The position numbers and the translations under genes were made by a program. A stretch of DNA of 64,000 nt from Kitasatospora herbaricolor (lineage in GTDB: Bacteria > Actinomycetota > Actinomycetes > Streptomycetales > Streptomycetaceae), in NCBI RefSeq assembly GCF_030813695.1, contig NZ_JAUSVA010000002.1, positions 372,001 through 436,000 of the forward strand, given 5' to 3'. Below, piece after piece: positions 26,167 through 35,640 of this stretch (the first letter of the stretch is position 1; each line of letters opens with the position of its first letter). The notes below the pieces were generated by a model, which did no database searches, was not told the DNA's origin, and worked only from the letters and a program-made list of their open reading frames with translations.

Positions 26167-28797
26167 ATGAAACGACACTTGCGGCCCTCGGTCGCCACGC
26201 TCCTGAGCAGTTGCCTCGCGGCGGCCTCGGTTCTGGCCGTGACCGGGCCCACGCACGCGGCCACACCAGCGTTCGACACGGCTCCGGCGGCCGCCAGCCT
26301 CACCCGCCTGCTGCAAACGAAGGCCCAGCAGATCACCTTGGTACCGGTGGCCAAGACTGCCGCCGGTGACTCCTTCTCGATCTCCGGCGCGAGCGGCGCG
26401 ATCCGGATTGAGGGCACCTCGCCGGCAACCCTCCTCACCGGCGCCGGCTGGTACCTCAAGCACGTCGCCAAGGTCGACGTCGGCTGGCCCGGCGACAGCC
26501 TCGGCAAGCTTCCCGCCACCCTGCCGGCCGTGCCCGGCACTATCACCAACACCGCGGTCGTAGCACACCGTTACGCACTCAACGACACCGACGATGGGTA
26601 CTCGGGCGCCTATCGCACCTTCGAGGACTACCAGCGGGAGATCGACCTCTTGGCGCTGCACGGCGTCAACGAGGTCTTCGTCCAGATGGGCGCCGAGTAC
26701 CCGTACTACAAGGCGCTCCAGAACTTCGGCTACTCCGCGCAGGACCTGCAGAAGTGGATCCCACAGCCCGCCCACCAGGGCTGGTGGCTGCTGCAGAACA
26801 TGTCCAACACGACGAACAACCCGGTCAGCGACAGTCTGATCAACGCCCGCGCGGCGGAGGGCCGGCAGATCGCCGACTACCTACGCTCCCTCCAGATGAC
26901 CCCGGTCCTGCCCGGCTACTTCGGCACCGTCCCGACGGACTTCAAGACGAAGAACCCCAGCGCCACCGTCGTCCCGCAGGGCACCTGGCAGGCTTACCAG
27001 CGGCCTGCCTGGCTCGACCCCACGTCGCCCCTCTTCAGGCAGGTCGCCGCCTCCTACTACGCCGTCCAGAAGGACAAGTTCGGCGACAGCGCGATGTACA
27101 AGATGGACCCCATCCACGAGGCAGGGGCCAATACCACCGGCATGGACGTACCGGCGGTCGGTGTCGCCATCCAGAAGGCCCTGAACACCGCACACCCCGA
27201 GGCGACGTGGGCCATCCTCGGCTGGACGGACAACCCCAAGCCCGACATGATCAAGAACCTCGACAAGACCAGGATGCTCATCGTCGACGGCCTCTCCGAC
27301 CGCTACAACAACCTCGACCGCGAAACCACCTGGGGCGGCATCCCCTACACCTTCGGCGCGATCGACAACTTCGGCGGACACACCACCATCGGCGCGGCCA
27401 CCAGCACCTGGATCGAGCGCTTCGACACCTGGCTCCACAAGCCGAACAGCGCCCTGAAGGGCATCGCCTACCTCCCCGAGGGCACCGGCGGCAACCCCGC
27501 CTCCTTCGACCTGTTCACCGAACTCGCCTGGCAGCCGGCCAAGATCGACCAGAGCGCATGGTTCGCCGACTACGCCTCACGCCGCTACGGCGGTACCGAC
27601 CCGCACGCCACCGCGGCCTGGGACCAGCTGCGCAAGGGTCCGTACAGCCTGGTGACCGGCTCGTCAGCGGAGCCGCAGGACAGCCTCTTCACCGCTCGAC
27701 CCGGCCTCACGGTCAACAGGGCCGCTTCGTGGAGCCCCAGTGCCATGCGCTATAGCGCCGGTACCGTTCAGAAGGCCCTGACCGAACTCCTCCAGGTCGA
27801 CAGCACCCTGCGCACGAGCGACGCCTACAAGTTCGACCTCGTGGACACCGCCCGCCAGGCGCTGACGAACCGCTCCCGCGTGCTGCTGCCGCAGATCAAC
27901 ACCGCCTACAACGCCAAGAACCTCACGACCTTCCGCGCCCTGGTCAAGGAGTGGGCAGACGACCTGGCCCTGCTGGACAAGCTCACCGCCTCCGACTCCC
28001 ACTTCCTGCTAGGGCCGTGGCTGGAGGACGCCAAGGCCTGGGGCACCACTGCGGCGGAGAAGGCCCAGCTGGAGTACGACGCCCGCTCCGTCCTCACCAC
28101 CTGGGGCAACACGGAGAATCAGAGCAACGCCGGCGAACTGCACGACTACGGCAACCGTGAACTGTCCGGCCTGATCGGCGACCTCTACGCACCGCGCTGG
28201 GCCGCCTACTTCAAGGCCCTGGACACCGCACTGGCCGCGAACACCGCGGCGATCCTCCCCACCGCGGCCGATGCCTTCGCCGGCGACGACCAGTGGGCCA
28301 GGAAGACCAACGTCTACCCCACGACCGCCGTGGGCGACCCGTACGCGCTGGCCAAGCAGATCAGCGACACCCTCCCGGCAGTCGCCCTCTCCGGGCCGAT
28401 CACCAACATCCCCAACAGATGCGTCGACATCCCCAATGCCGATGCCACGAACGGCAAGGCGTTGCAGCTGTACTCCTGCAACACCACGGACGCCCAAACG
28501 TGGACGCCCGGTGCCGGTACGATCAATGGCACCAGCACCGACAAGACCATCCGCGCGAAGGGCAGCTGCATGGATGTCCGGGGCGGAGCCGTCACAGCCG
28601 GATCCGTCGTTCAGATCTACCAGTGCAACAACACTCCGGCCCAGGACTGGATCAGCAACCCCGACGGAACCCTGAAGAACACCAAGTCGGGCCTGTGCCT
28701 GGCTACTGTCGCAGGCAAGACCGACGTCGGCACCGGACTGGAGATCGCCGTCTGCAACGCCACCAACGCGGCCCAGCGCTGGACGCTGCCCAGCTGA
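26167..28797 (+). CDS. Secreted alpha-N-acetylglucosaminidase (GH89) with C-terminal ricin-type CBM13, copy 1
   Basis: 876 residues with a Sec signal peptide ending near THAATPA. The three NAGLU domains follow: an N-terminal domain, a TIM barrel and an alpha-helical C-terminal domain (to about 735). The expected catalytic acids are Glu318 in KMDPIHEAG and Glu438 in YLPEGTGGN, at places matching the two glutamates of NAGLU. A ricin B-type lectin module (CVDIPNADATNGKALQLYSC, then QDW and QRW repeats) ends the protein. GH89 removes terminal alpha-linked GlcNAc, as in heparan sulfate or alpha1,4-GlcNAc-capped mucin glycans. A close paralogue lies at 41400. It is convergent with a ROK gene. Confidence 0.93.
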   Translation: MKRHLRPSVATLLSSCLAAASVLAVTGPTHAATPAFDTAPAAASLTRLLQTKAQQITLVPVAKTAAGDSFSISGASGAIRIEGTSPATLLTGAGWYLKHVAKVDVGWPGDSLGKLPATLPAVPGTITNTAVVAHRYALNDTDDGYSGAYRTFEDYQREIDLLALHGVNEVFVQMGAEYPYYKALQNFGYSAQDLQKWIPQPAHQGWWLLQNMSNTTNNPVSDSLINARAAEGRQIADYLRSLQMTPVLPGYFGTVPTDFKTKNPSATVVPQGTWQAYQRPAWLDPTSPLFRQVAASYYAVQKDKFGDSAMYKMDPIHEAGANTTGMDVPAVGVAIQKALNTAHPEATWAILGWTDNPKPDMIKNLDKTRMLIVDGLSDRYNNLDRETTWGGIPYTFGAIDNFGGHTTIGAATSTWIERFDTWLHKPNSALKGIAYLPEGTGGNPASFDLFTELAWQPAKIDQSAWFADYASRRYGGTDPHATAAWDQLRKGPYSLVTGSSAEPQDSLFTARPGLTVNRAASWSPSAMRYSAGTVQKALTELLQVDSTLRTSDAYKFDLVDTARQALTNRSRVLLPQINTAYNAKNLTTFRALVKEWADDLALLDKLTASDSHFLLGPWLEDAKAWGTTAAEKAQLEYDARSVLTTWGNTENQSNAGELHDYGNRELSGLIGDLYAPRWAAYFKALDTALAANTAAILPTAADAFAGDDQWARKTNVYPTTAVGDPYALAKQISDTLPAVALSGPITNIPNRCVDIPNADATNGKALQLYSCNTTDAQTWTPGAGTINGTSTDKTIRAKGSCMDVRGGAVTAGSVVQIYQCNNTPAQDWISNPDGTLKNTKSGLCLATVAGKTDVGTGLEIAVCNATNAAQRWTLPS

Positions 28798-28813
28798 CTC
28801 GAACCTCCTGAGT

Positions 28814-28849
28814 GCCGGCCCGTACTCTCAGCCGAGGGTGCGGGCCGGC
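28814..28849. terminator. Bidirectional terminator between GH89 copy 1 and ROK gene
   Basis: A 16-bp stem (28814-28829 with 28834-28849, including two G-U pairs) with a 4-nt loop lies between the two convergent stop codons. Confidence 0.85.
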
Positions 28850-28850
28850 C

Positions 28851-30110
28851 TCATGCCCGCTCGCTCAAAGCGATCCGGGGCTCGACAGCGTCCAAGGCTG
28901 CGCGCACCGCGCCCAGGGCCACGCCCCGCTCCCCCAGCTCGGATGCCACCACCTCAGTGGGCACCAGAAGTTGGTTCTCCAGATGACGGCGCACGGGCCC
29001 GAGGAGGGTCTCACCGGCGATGGACAGGCCACCCCCGATGACCACACGCCCCGGGTCCAGCAGTAGCAGGAGCAGCGCCAAGCCCCGGGCGAACAGGCCG
29101 GCAACCTTGTCGACCACGGCCGTCGCGATAGGGTCACCGCACTTGGCCGCCGCGAAAAGCACCGCGAGCCCCTCCTCGTCCGTCTCCAACCCGGAAGGCG
29201 CCTCCACCGCCGCACTCGCGTAGGCGGCGAGCGCCACCTGCTGGAAGGTGGAGGCACCCACCAGCCGTTCGAAGGCACCCATGCCGTCCGGCGCATCCGA
29301 CAGCGCCTCGACCCCGCCGTGTCCGGCCGGATCGAGGTCGATGAAGCCAAGTTCGCCGGCGGCCGCCGACGCCCCGCGGTACGGCTTGCCGTCGATAACG
29401 ATGCCGGTGCCGATGCGCTGCCCCCACTGGACCAGCACCAGACTCTCGCCCCCCTCATTGGAGTCACCCGCGGCCAGCTCGGCGAGGACGGCGAGAGTGA
29501 CGTCGTTTTCTAGCAGAACCGGGCACCCGAAGCGCTCAGCTAGTTCGGGAATGATCGACAGGCCCGCCCACCCCGGAATGCTCGGCGCCTTCAGGACCGT
29601 GCCGCTCCCACGGTCGACGATCCCCGGTGTGCCTACACAGACGGCCCACAGGTCGGAGTCACTCAGCCGCGCTCGCTTCAGCGCCTCGGCGACGGCCCAC
29701 TCGGCGATGACGACAAGATCGGCTCCGCGGGTGTGGGGCGGAACCGCCGTCCGGTAGCTGGCGACCGCCCGGCCCTTGAGGTCGGCAACGATCACCAGGA
29801 CCTTGTGCGGACCGATGTCGACACCACAGACGTGGCCCGCCTCCGACCGAAACCGAGCCAGACGCGCGGGCCGACCCAGGGGGCGGCCGTCCTGTTCATC
29901 GGCAGGATCCGCCGCGATGTCCTCCACCAGGCCCGTCTCGCAAAGATCGGCCAACGCCCGCGTGACCGCCGGCCGGGACAGCCCGGTCACCGCACTCAGA
30001 TCCGAGACCCGACAGGCGTCCAGCTCCGCAGCCCGCAGGGCAGACAGAACCGCCTCGCCGTTTATCCGGCGCAGAACATGCGGGCCACGTGCCGCAGCAG
30101 GACCAGCCAT
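28851..30110 (-). CDS. ROK-family regulator paired with GH89 copy 1
   Basis: 419 residues. An N-terminal winged helix (CRVSDLSAVTGLSRPAVTRA) and a ROK domain with CGVDIGPHKVLVIVADLKG, VCVGTPGIVDR and ENDVTLA are seen. The zinc Cys motif is absent (ASAAAGELGFIDLDP), so it should act as a regulator. It is strongly similar along its length to the protein at 44476-45726, which follows the second GH89 gene, so GH89 plus ROK is a duplicated pair. A TTCGTTA-type box lies about 80 nt before its start, suggesting autoregulation. Confidence 0.88.
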   Translation of the reverse strand: MAGPAAARGPHVLRRINGEAVLSALRAAELDACRVSDLSAVTGLSRPAVTRALADLCETGLVEDIAADPADEQDGRPLGRPARLARFRSEAGHVCGVDIGPHKVLVIVADLKGRAVASYRTAVPPHTRGADLVVIAEWAVAEALKRARLSDSDLWAVCVGTPGIVDRGSGTVLKAPSIPGWAGLSIIPELAERFGCPVLLENDVTLAVLAELAAGDSNEGGESLVLVQWGQRIGTGIVIDGKPYRGASAAAGELGFIDLDPAGHGGVEALSDAPDGMGAFERLVGASTFQQVALAAYASAAVEAPSGLETDEEGLAVLFAAAKCGDPIATAVVDKVAGLFARGLALLLLLLDPGRVVIGGGLSIAGETLLGPVRRHLENQLLVPTEVVASELGERGVALGAVRAALDAVEPRIALSERA

Positions 30111-30190
30111 TGTTCGTCCACCATACCTTCAGCTGTACATACGGATGCGCCCGATCGGCTGACCCGACCGAGCGCACTCTAACAGTAACC

Positions 30191-30208
30191 AACTGTCCGT
30201 TATTAATG
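30191..30208. promoter_or_regulatory. TTCGTTA box D (before ROK gene)
   Basis: AACTGTCCGTTATTAATG, the variant closest to a full dyad (CGTTA-T-TAATGAA). It lies between the PIG-L stop and the ROK start. A second inverted repeat, ACAGT-AACCA-ACTGT, overlaps it at 30183-30197. Confidence 0.5.
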
Positions 30209-30274
30209 AAGGGCGTGATCCCCTTCCCTGTGCCTGGGGTTGGGGGGTGGACGCGCCCCGACCGCAGGCACGGA

Positions 30275-32422
30275 TCAGCCCTCCACCACCGGGGCCCAGG
30301 CACTGAACAGCTGGCTGGCACCCGGCGTCTGCTGCTTCATGATCTGGAGCCTTCCGTCGTCCCCGACCGCGAACACGAGAACGCGCCCGGTTCGGTCGGT
30401 GGCCGCTGCCGGCTCGCCGACGAGGAAGCCGTTTCTGTCGGACCACGCCCCATAGCCCCCGTTGGGGGTCGACTGCTTCTGTGTACTGACGCTGCCGCCG
30501 GCATTGTGCTCAAACAACGTAATGCGGCCGTCCCCGGTGGACACGGTGTCCTGGTTCGGAGCACTCACCGCGGCGACCGGGCCGATTCCACCGTCGCCGG
30601 CCAGCCCCTGTGTTGTTGCGGACCATGAACCGTCCACCCTCTGCCAGGTGTGTTCCACGCTCCCTGCATCAGCTGCCGGGACAGACCCCGTCGCGGGAAC
30701 GGCCGTCGTACGGTAGAAGACGTCGAGTCGGCCATCCGCGTTCTTGGCGACCGTGGGAGGACCCGCCGGCTCCCTGAAGGCGAAGGCCTGCCTGGTGAAT
30801 GCCGTGCTGTTCTGAGCGTCCTGCCGCCAGTTCAGAATCGAGCCCGTCACCGTCGGAGTCCCCGTGAACTGCGGGTTCGTGTAGCTGTAGGCGAACAGCT
30901 GGATCCGGCCCGCGGAGTCCGTCGCCGCCGCCAGCCCGTCCTGCACGCCGGTGCCGGTGTCAACGGTGGACCAGCTGGAGAACGTTCCGCCGGGCGTGGT
31001 CTGGCCGATGGTGCTGACGCCACCGGTGGCGTTCTTCACGAAGATCTGGACCCGCCCGTCCTTGTTGGCGGCCGTCACCGGCTGCCCGGTCGGACCGGAC
31101 GCTGTGCTCGGCCGCCCCAGCGACACCCAGTGGTCCTCCCACCCACCGTTGGGTGAAGCCTGCGACAGGGTGGTGATTTCACCAGTCTCGATGCGTAGGG
31201 CTGATACGAGGAGTCGGCCGTCGGCGTTTCGCGTGACCGACACGCCCGGTGCGAGGGCGAAGCCCGGGTCGGTGGTCCAGTTCGGGCCGGACCAGGTGCC
31301 GTCCGGGGATTCCGACCAGCTCAGCAGCCCGCCGCCCTGCACCGAGAACGCCTGCAGCGTGCCGTCCTGATTGCGCCCGACCCAGTTGGTCCCCCGCCAG
31401 AACCGCGGGAACTGCCGCGCATTCCATGCGGGATAGGCGGCGTCGTACTTGATGTCGGAGGAATTGTCGAACGGCGTGTAGGCATTCCACGCAGCCTTCT
31501 TCGCCGCGCTGGCGGCCGGGGAAAGGTCCGCCTCGCTGAAGAGCGTGTTGTAGTCGCGGTACTGCACGATCTGAACCCGCGACCCGAGCCCGCCCGCCTT
31601 CAACGCCTCGCCGGCGGCAAGAGCGGCGACCACATGGTCCGGGTGATCCCCCAAGGGATACTCCCAGTACCGGAGGCGGGCGTCGGGGGCCGGGTCCTGT
31701 GTCCTCACCACCGTGGGCTTGAACTCCCGTAGCAGGCCGCTCAACAGGCCCACCAGGTCACTCCGCGAGTAGGTCTGACTGGCGGCCACCATGCTGCCGG
31801 CCGGCACGACCGTGGCGCGGGTGCTGCCGTCGTTCCACAAGCGCTGCAGCGAGTGGTTCGCCGAGGTCGTGTCAGCCGGGTTCGCCTTCGTGGTTGAGCT
31901 GCCGTCTCCGTCATCGGGAAGGTTGACGAACACCAAGTTGGCCGTGACCCCGTTGGCACCGACGACAGTGTCCACCTCGACCTGCCGGGAGCCGCCACCC
32001 AGCGACACGCTCAGCGCGGAGCGGCTCCACGAGGTTCCAGCGGGAGCGCCCAACATCCTGAGCCATGCCTGGCGCGCCCCTTCCGCCCGACAGTAGGCGT
32101 ACTCCTCCCGCTTCAGGACGGAGTCCTGGCAGTCCTTGGGAACGGCGGTCGTAACGCCGGGGGCGGTCGCAGGGGCGGGAGCATAGCTGCCCTCCCCTGC
32201 CGTGAGGTAGACCGTCGTCAGCGTTCTTCCGCCTCCGGCGTTGATCGCGTTCTGCAGATCGGGGTTCATGAACAGCAGATCGTCGTCCTGGTGCGCGACC
32301 ACCTGGAGGTAGCTCGGCAGCGTCCCCGTTCCCGTGACGGCCGTCGCGGCCACCGCCGGCTCCATGGTTCCCACGAAGCCGGCTACCAGAGCAACAGCCC
32401 AGCACTTCCTGATCAGCTTCAT
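30275..32422 (-). CDS. Secreted PIG-L-family deacetylase with C-terminal beta-propeller-like repeats
   Basis: 715 residues from ATG 32422, chosen because AGGAGG lies 7 nt upstream. A signal peptide ends near AVAATA. The N-terminal LmbE/PIG-L domain has the zinc motif VVAHQDDDLLFMNP and the distal GDHPDHVVAA; the usual AHPDDE is AHQDDD here. From about residue 340 onward come repeats of the form G.L..FS, NADGRLLVS, NKDGRVQIFVK, DSAGRIQLFAY and NADGRLDVFYR, a sialidase- or tectonin-like propeller. Family members deacetylate GlcNAc-containing molecules. The repeats may bind glycan. A TTCGTTA-type box lies about 190 nt upstream. Confidence 0.85.
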   Translation of the reverse strand: MKLIRKCWAVALVAGFVGTMEPAVAATAVTGTGTLPSYLQVVAHQDDDLLFMNPDLQNAINAGGGRTLTTVYLTAGEGSYAPAPATAPGVTTAVPKDCQDSVLKREEYAYCRAEGARQAWLRMLGAPAGTSWSRSALSVSLGGGSRQVEVDTVVGANGVTANLVFVNLPDDGDGSSTTKANPADTTSANHSLQRLWNDGSTRATVVPAGSMVAASQTYSRSDLVGLLSGLLREFKPTVVRTQDPAPDARLRYWEYPLGDHPDHVVAALAAGEALKAGGLGSRVQIVQYRDYNTLFSEADLSPAASAAKKAAWNAYTPFDNSSDIKYDAAYPAWNARQFPRFWRGTNWVGRNQDGTLQAFSVQGGGLLSWSESPDGTWSGPNWTTDPGFALAPGVSVTRNADGRLLVSALRIETGEITTLSQASPNGGWEDHWVSLGRPSTASGPTGQPVTAANKDGRVQIFVKNATGGVSTIGQTTPGGTFSSWSTVDTGTGVQDGLAAATDSAGRIQLFAYSYTNPQFTGTPTVTGSILNWRQDAQNSTAFTRQAFAFREPAGPPTVAKNADGRLDVFYRTTAVPATGSVPAADAGSVEHTWQRVDGSWSATTQGLAGDGGIGPVAAVSAPNQDTVSTGDGRITLFEHNAGGSVSTQKQSTPNGGYGAWSDRNGFLVGEPAAATDRTGRVLVFAVGDDGRLQIMKQQTPGASQLFSAWAPVVEG

Positions 32423-32609
32423 CGACATGCCTCCTGTTGGAAAATGGCATTCTTCGTCAGCCCGGAGGCCGTCGCACGGCAGGTATCGGAAGCGGTGCCA
32501 GTGGCCGGCGCTGGCCCTCCCCCGCTCTCGGGGCCTCACGTTGTGGTCCTGCTGGACCTGCCTGCGTACGGCAGGACTGAGGCTGAGGGCGCCCGAGGAA
32601 CCCCAGAGT

Positions 32610-32627
32610 CATTTATAACGAATGGTT
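32610..32627. promoter_or_regulatory. TTCGTTA box C (before PIG-L gene)
   Basis: Minus strand AACCATTCGTTATAAATG. It contains a TATAAA that could serve as the -10 element, so the box may overlap the promoter. GGAACC and GGTTCC (32597-32602, 32624-32629) flank it as an inverted repeat. Confidence 0.5.
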
Positions 32628-32804
32628 CCTAAATATGTTTGGCGTCGTCCGCTTTGTCAAGAGGATCCAGAGATTCCGTGCTGCCACCTGCAGCCGAGGA
32701 AGCTGGGGCCCACCGCAACGGTGGATGCCGCCACCCAGACCCCCACGCAGAAGGGCGGCCCGGGATCGGAGAACCCCGGACCGCTAACTCAACAAGCTAC
32801 GGAT

Positions 32805-32838
32805 GCCTTCCGCGACGGGTGCGGTCGTCGCGGAAGGC
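32805..32838 (-). terminator. Terminator after the GH27 gene
   Basis: A perfect 12-bp stem (32805-32816 with 32827-32838) with a 10-nt loop, 11 nt past the GH27 stop on the minus strand. Confidence 0.7.
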
Positions 32839-32848
32839 CGACCGTGGG

Positions 32849-34852
32849 TCAGGACCCGGGCGGCGTGCTGTAGGGGGCGGCCCAGGTCTGGTGGACGTAG
32901 ATGTTGTTGGGTGCGGCCCCGCAGGCGTAGAGGCCGACGGGGGTGCCAGGGGTGGTCGTGGTGCCCTTGTAAACGTCAAGGCACTTGGTGGTGCCGGCGA
33001 GCTTCAGGTTGCCGTCGCGGTTGTAGGTCCAGGTCTGCCGCTCGGGTGCGGAGCCGCAGGGGGCGACACCGACCCACTGACCGGACGCGGCGTTGACGAC
33101 GCTGGTGCTGGTGCCGCTCTGCGCCGTGAGGCAGAAGTCTCCGGCGTCGGCTTGAAGGAGCTTGATGCTGCCGTCGGTGTTCATCTGCCACTGCTGGTTC
33201 GCAGCACTGGTGCACTGGTAGAGGATGACGGCGCTGGTCGCCCCCGTTCGGGAGTGGAAGTTGTCCAGGCAGAGCGAGGCGCCGTCCCATGTGTTGCGGG
33301 AGGCCGTGATCTGACCGCGGGCTGTGGTGCTCCCGCAGCCGTTCTGGGCAGTGACCCTGAGCATGGCGCTGTCGTGGGGGGCGATGGTGAGCGCCACGGT
33401 CCCGGTCAAAGCGCTGCTGGTGTGGGCCCACAGGTCGCGCACGTCGTAGGTGCAGCCAGCGGCGTTGAAGCCCAGGGACTTCAGGTCGAGGGTCTGGGTC
33501 GTCGACGCGGATCCCTTGTTGAGCACGACCACCGCGCGACCTCCGTCGGCCAGCGGCTTGACGACGACGTCGACGCCGCTGTCGGAGATCGAAACCCCGG
33601 TAGTGCTGTTGCGTCCGCCGCCCGAGACGCGGTAGCCGCCGGCGCCCAGCGGGTCCTGGTCGACGGCGATCACCTCGGGGTTCTTGAGGATCTCGACCGA
33701 GGCGTTGAGGTGTGCGGCCTCCGCCGGGTGGGCGGCGATGTAGGCGGGGGAGAACTTGCGGGCGTCGGTGGAGATGACCAGGGGGGCCGCCATCGCGGAG
33801 AACAGCGACATTTGGCTGCGCTCCTCGGCGGTGGTCATGCCGTTGTCGCCGATGAGCAGCATGTCGGGGTCGTTCCAGTTGCCCGGGCCCTGGTAGCGGC
33901 TGAGTTCGAGCGAGAAGTCGACGGTCTGGTAGACGCCCCAGTTGTAGCCGCTGATCTTCTGGTCCCAGGGATCCGTGGCGGCCTTGTAGTTGTAGATGTC
34001 GGGGCCGATTCGCCACTGCTGGCCCAGGTCGCGGACCCAGTTCATCTCGGCGAACTTCACGGAGCTGTTGCCCATGCCGGCGGGGGCGGAGATGTTGAAC
34101 AGGACGTTCGGGGCCGGCTTGCCGGCGGCGTTGGCCTTGGCGACGGCGGTCTTGAGCGCGTTGGCCATCTTCGCTGTGAGCGTCTTGGCATCGAAGGTGA
34201 GTCCGACGGTGCCGCAGTTGTCGTACTTGAAGGCCTCGACGCCCCAGGCGACATAGGAGTCCGCGTCGATCTGCTCGTACCCCCAGCTGCCGTTGGGCTG
34301 GTTGGGGGCCGTCTCGGCGGCGATGCTGCAGGTCTTGGTGCCGCGGGTGTTGTAGATGCCGAACTTGGCACCCAGGCTGTGCAGGTAGTCGCCGTAGGTG
34401 GTCAGGTCGGCGTCGAAGCCGGGCTGCTTGGCAGGGTTGCGCACGTCGGTGGCGCCGCCCCAGTTGAGGGCGCCGCGCAGTTTGCCGGTGCTGTCCCGGT
34501 ACATCCAGCAGTCGTCGACGGTGACGGTCTTGTAACCGGCCGCGATGAGTCCGGCGTCGGACAAGCCCTTGGCGTTGTCCATCATGTACTGCTGGAAGGA
34601 GTAACCGAGCGCGTTCGAGCCGTCCAGCGGGGCTTGGGCGTAGCACTGGCTCCGAGCCCAGTTGTTGTAGCCCATGGGCGGAACAGCGGCGATGGCCCCG
34701 TTCGGGGTGGCTGAGGCGGCGTAGTTGGCGGCGGCCTGGGAAACGCCATCGTTGGCCGATGCCGGCGGAGCGCTGAGCGCGGCGCCGGCCAGGAGGAGGG
34801 TCGCGCTCAGCAGTATGGGGAGTGCTCTGTGCGCACCGTTGCTCTTGATCAT
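32849..34852 (-). CDS. Secreted GH27 alpha-galactosidase/alpha-N-acetylgalactosaminidase with ricin-type CBM13
   Basis: 667 residues with a signal peptide (LLLAGAALSAPPASA). The GH27 barrel starts at PPMGYNNWARSQC. The nucleophile is Asp211 in FKYDNCG and the acid/base lies in WNDPDML. A C-terminal beta domain and a ricin B-type module (CLDNFHSRTGATSAVILYQC, QQWQ, QTW) follow. GH27 removes terminal alpha-Gal or alpha-GalNAc; which one cannot be decided from sequence. It lies beside GH89, PIG-L and a broken GH109 gene, so GalNAc- or Gal-capped glycans fit. CTCGTGACTAA just upstream (34867-34877) resembles the TTCGTTA box weakly. Confidence 0.9.
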   Translation of the reverse strand: MIKSNGAHRALPILLSATLLLAGAALSAPPASANDGVSQAAANYAASATPNGAIAAVPPMGYNNWARSQCYAQAPLDGSNALGYSFQQYMMDNAKGLSDAGLIAAGYKTVTVDDCWMYRDSTGKLRGALNWGGATDVRNPAKQPGFDADLTTYGDYLHSLGAKFGIYNTRGTKTCSIAAETAPNQPNGSWGYEQIDADSYVAWGVEAFKYDNCGTVGLTFDAKTLTAKMANALKTAVAKANAAGKPAPNVLFNISAPAGMGNSSVKFAEMNWVRDLGQQWRIGPDIYNYKAATDPWDQKISGYNWGVYQTVDFSLELSRYQGPGNWNDPDMLLIGDNGMTTAEERSQMSLFSAMAAPLVISTDARKFSPAYIAAHPAEAAHLNASVEILKNPEVIAVDQDPLGAGGYRVSGGGRNSTTGVSISDSGVDVVVKPLADGGRAVVVLNKGSASTTQTLDLKSLGFNAAGCTYDVRDLWAHTSSALTGTVALTIAPHDSAMLRVTAQNGCGSTTARGQITASRNTWDGASLCLDNFHSRTGATSAVILYQCTSAANQQWQMNTDGSIKLLQADAGDFCLTAQSGTSTSVVNAASGQWVGVAPCGSAPERQTWTYNRDGNLKLAGTTKCLDVYKGTTTTPGTPVGLYACGAAPNNIYVHQTWAAPYSTPPGS

Positions 34853-35130
34853 GCGGGGGATGCCCTCTCGTGACTAATTTTGCATGAAACTAGGCAAATA
34901 CTGCATCTTCGAGCGCTTGCACGACAGAGTGAGGGCTCCGGATGCGGGGAGTCAAGGGTCGGGCGGACGCCTTCTCGCCCGACGACCCCCTGCAAGCGCG
35001 CAGAAATTCGCGCCAGTTTGCTTCAATATGCTTGAAAATAGATCTATTTCCGCATATATGGACAAGCCGTCGTACGTGCCTGACAGTAGTGACTATCGGT
35101 GATGCCTTTTCATGCAAGGAGTCATATCGC
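34853..35130. other. Divergent promoter region, GH27 versus broken GH109
   Basis: An AT-richer stretch with no gene. Repeated TGCA and CTTGAAAA-type strings occur around 34880-35060. It would have driven the GH27 gene leftward and the now broken gene rightward. Confidence 0.4.
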
Positions 35131-35640
35131 ATGTTTGAGCATTCATCAGTGTCACGTCGCAAGGTGCTGAGAGGGGCCGTGGCAGGGGTAGTGGCGGCCG
35201 GGGCCCGTTCCGATCAGCGGTACCATCGACCCCTCCCCAAGGCGTAAACCGGGCCAGACCACCATGATCGGCGTGCCGTTCGCACCCCGCCCTGCCGTCC
35301 GTACAGGCGTCATCGGGCTCGGCAATCGCGTCGGGCCATGACAGCCGACGGGGCCGCCGTTCCCGGTTGCGTCTTCACCGCGGTCCGCGACATCCGCTCC
35401 GAACGTCCCGGGCCGACCAGACTCGAACGGAGCGGTAAACCGCGCCCGCCCACTTACGGCGGCACCGCCGAGTCCTACCTGCACTTCTCAGGCGCGACGA
35501 CATCGACCTCGTCTCCGTCGCGACGTTCTGGGAATTGCACCACGCGCAGGGCAGAGCCGCCCTACTCGTCGGCAGGAACAGGGTCGTCGAGAGGCCGATC
35601 GCCACCGAACTCCCCAACTCTACGATCTCGTCGGAGCAGA
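35131..35640 (+). pseudogene. Broken Tat-exported GH109-type (Gfo/Idh) glycosidase gene
   Basis: Fragments in shifting frames together spell the start of a GH109-like enzyme. MFEHSSVSRRKVLRGAVAG at 35131 is a twin-arginine signal with AAGGA upstream. MIGVPFAPRPAVRTGVIGLG at 35265 is the NAD-binding loop, followed by a stop at 35338-35340. A shifted frame then gives FTAVRDIRSERPG and PPTYGGTAESYLHF, and another gives RRDDIDLVSVATFWELHHAQ, GRAALLVGRNRVVERPIATE and, out of frame, LYDLV. Several frameshifts and a missing 3' half, replaced by a transposase remnant, show it is dead. GH109 enzymes are alpha-N-acetylgalactosaminidases using NAD. Confidence 0.75.
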
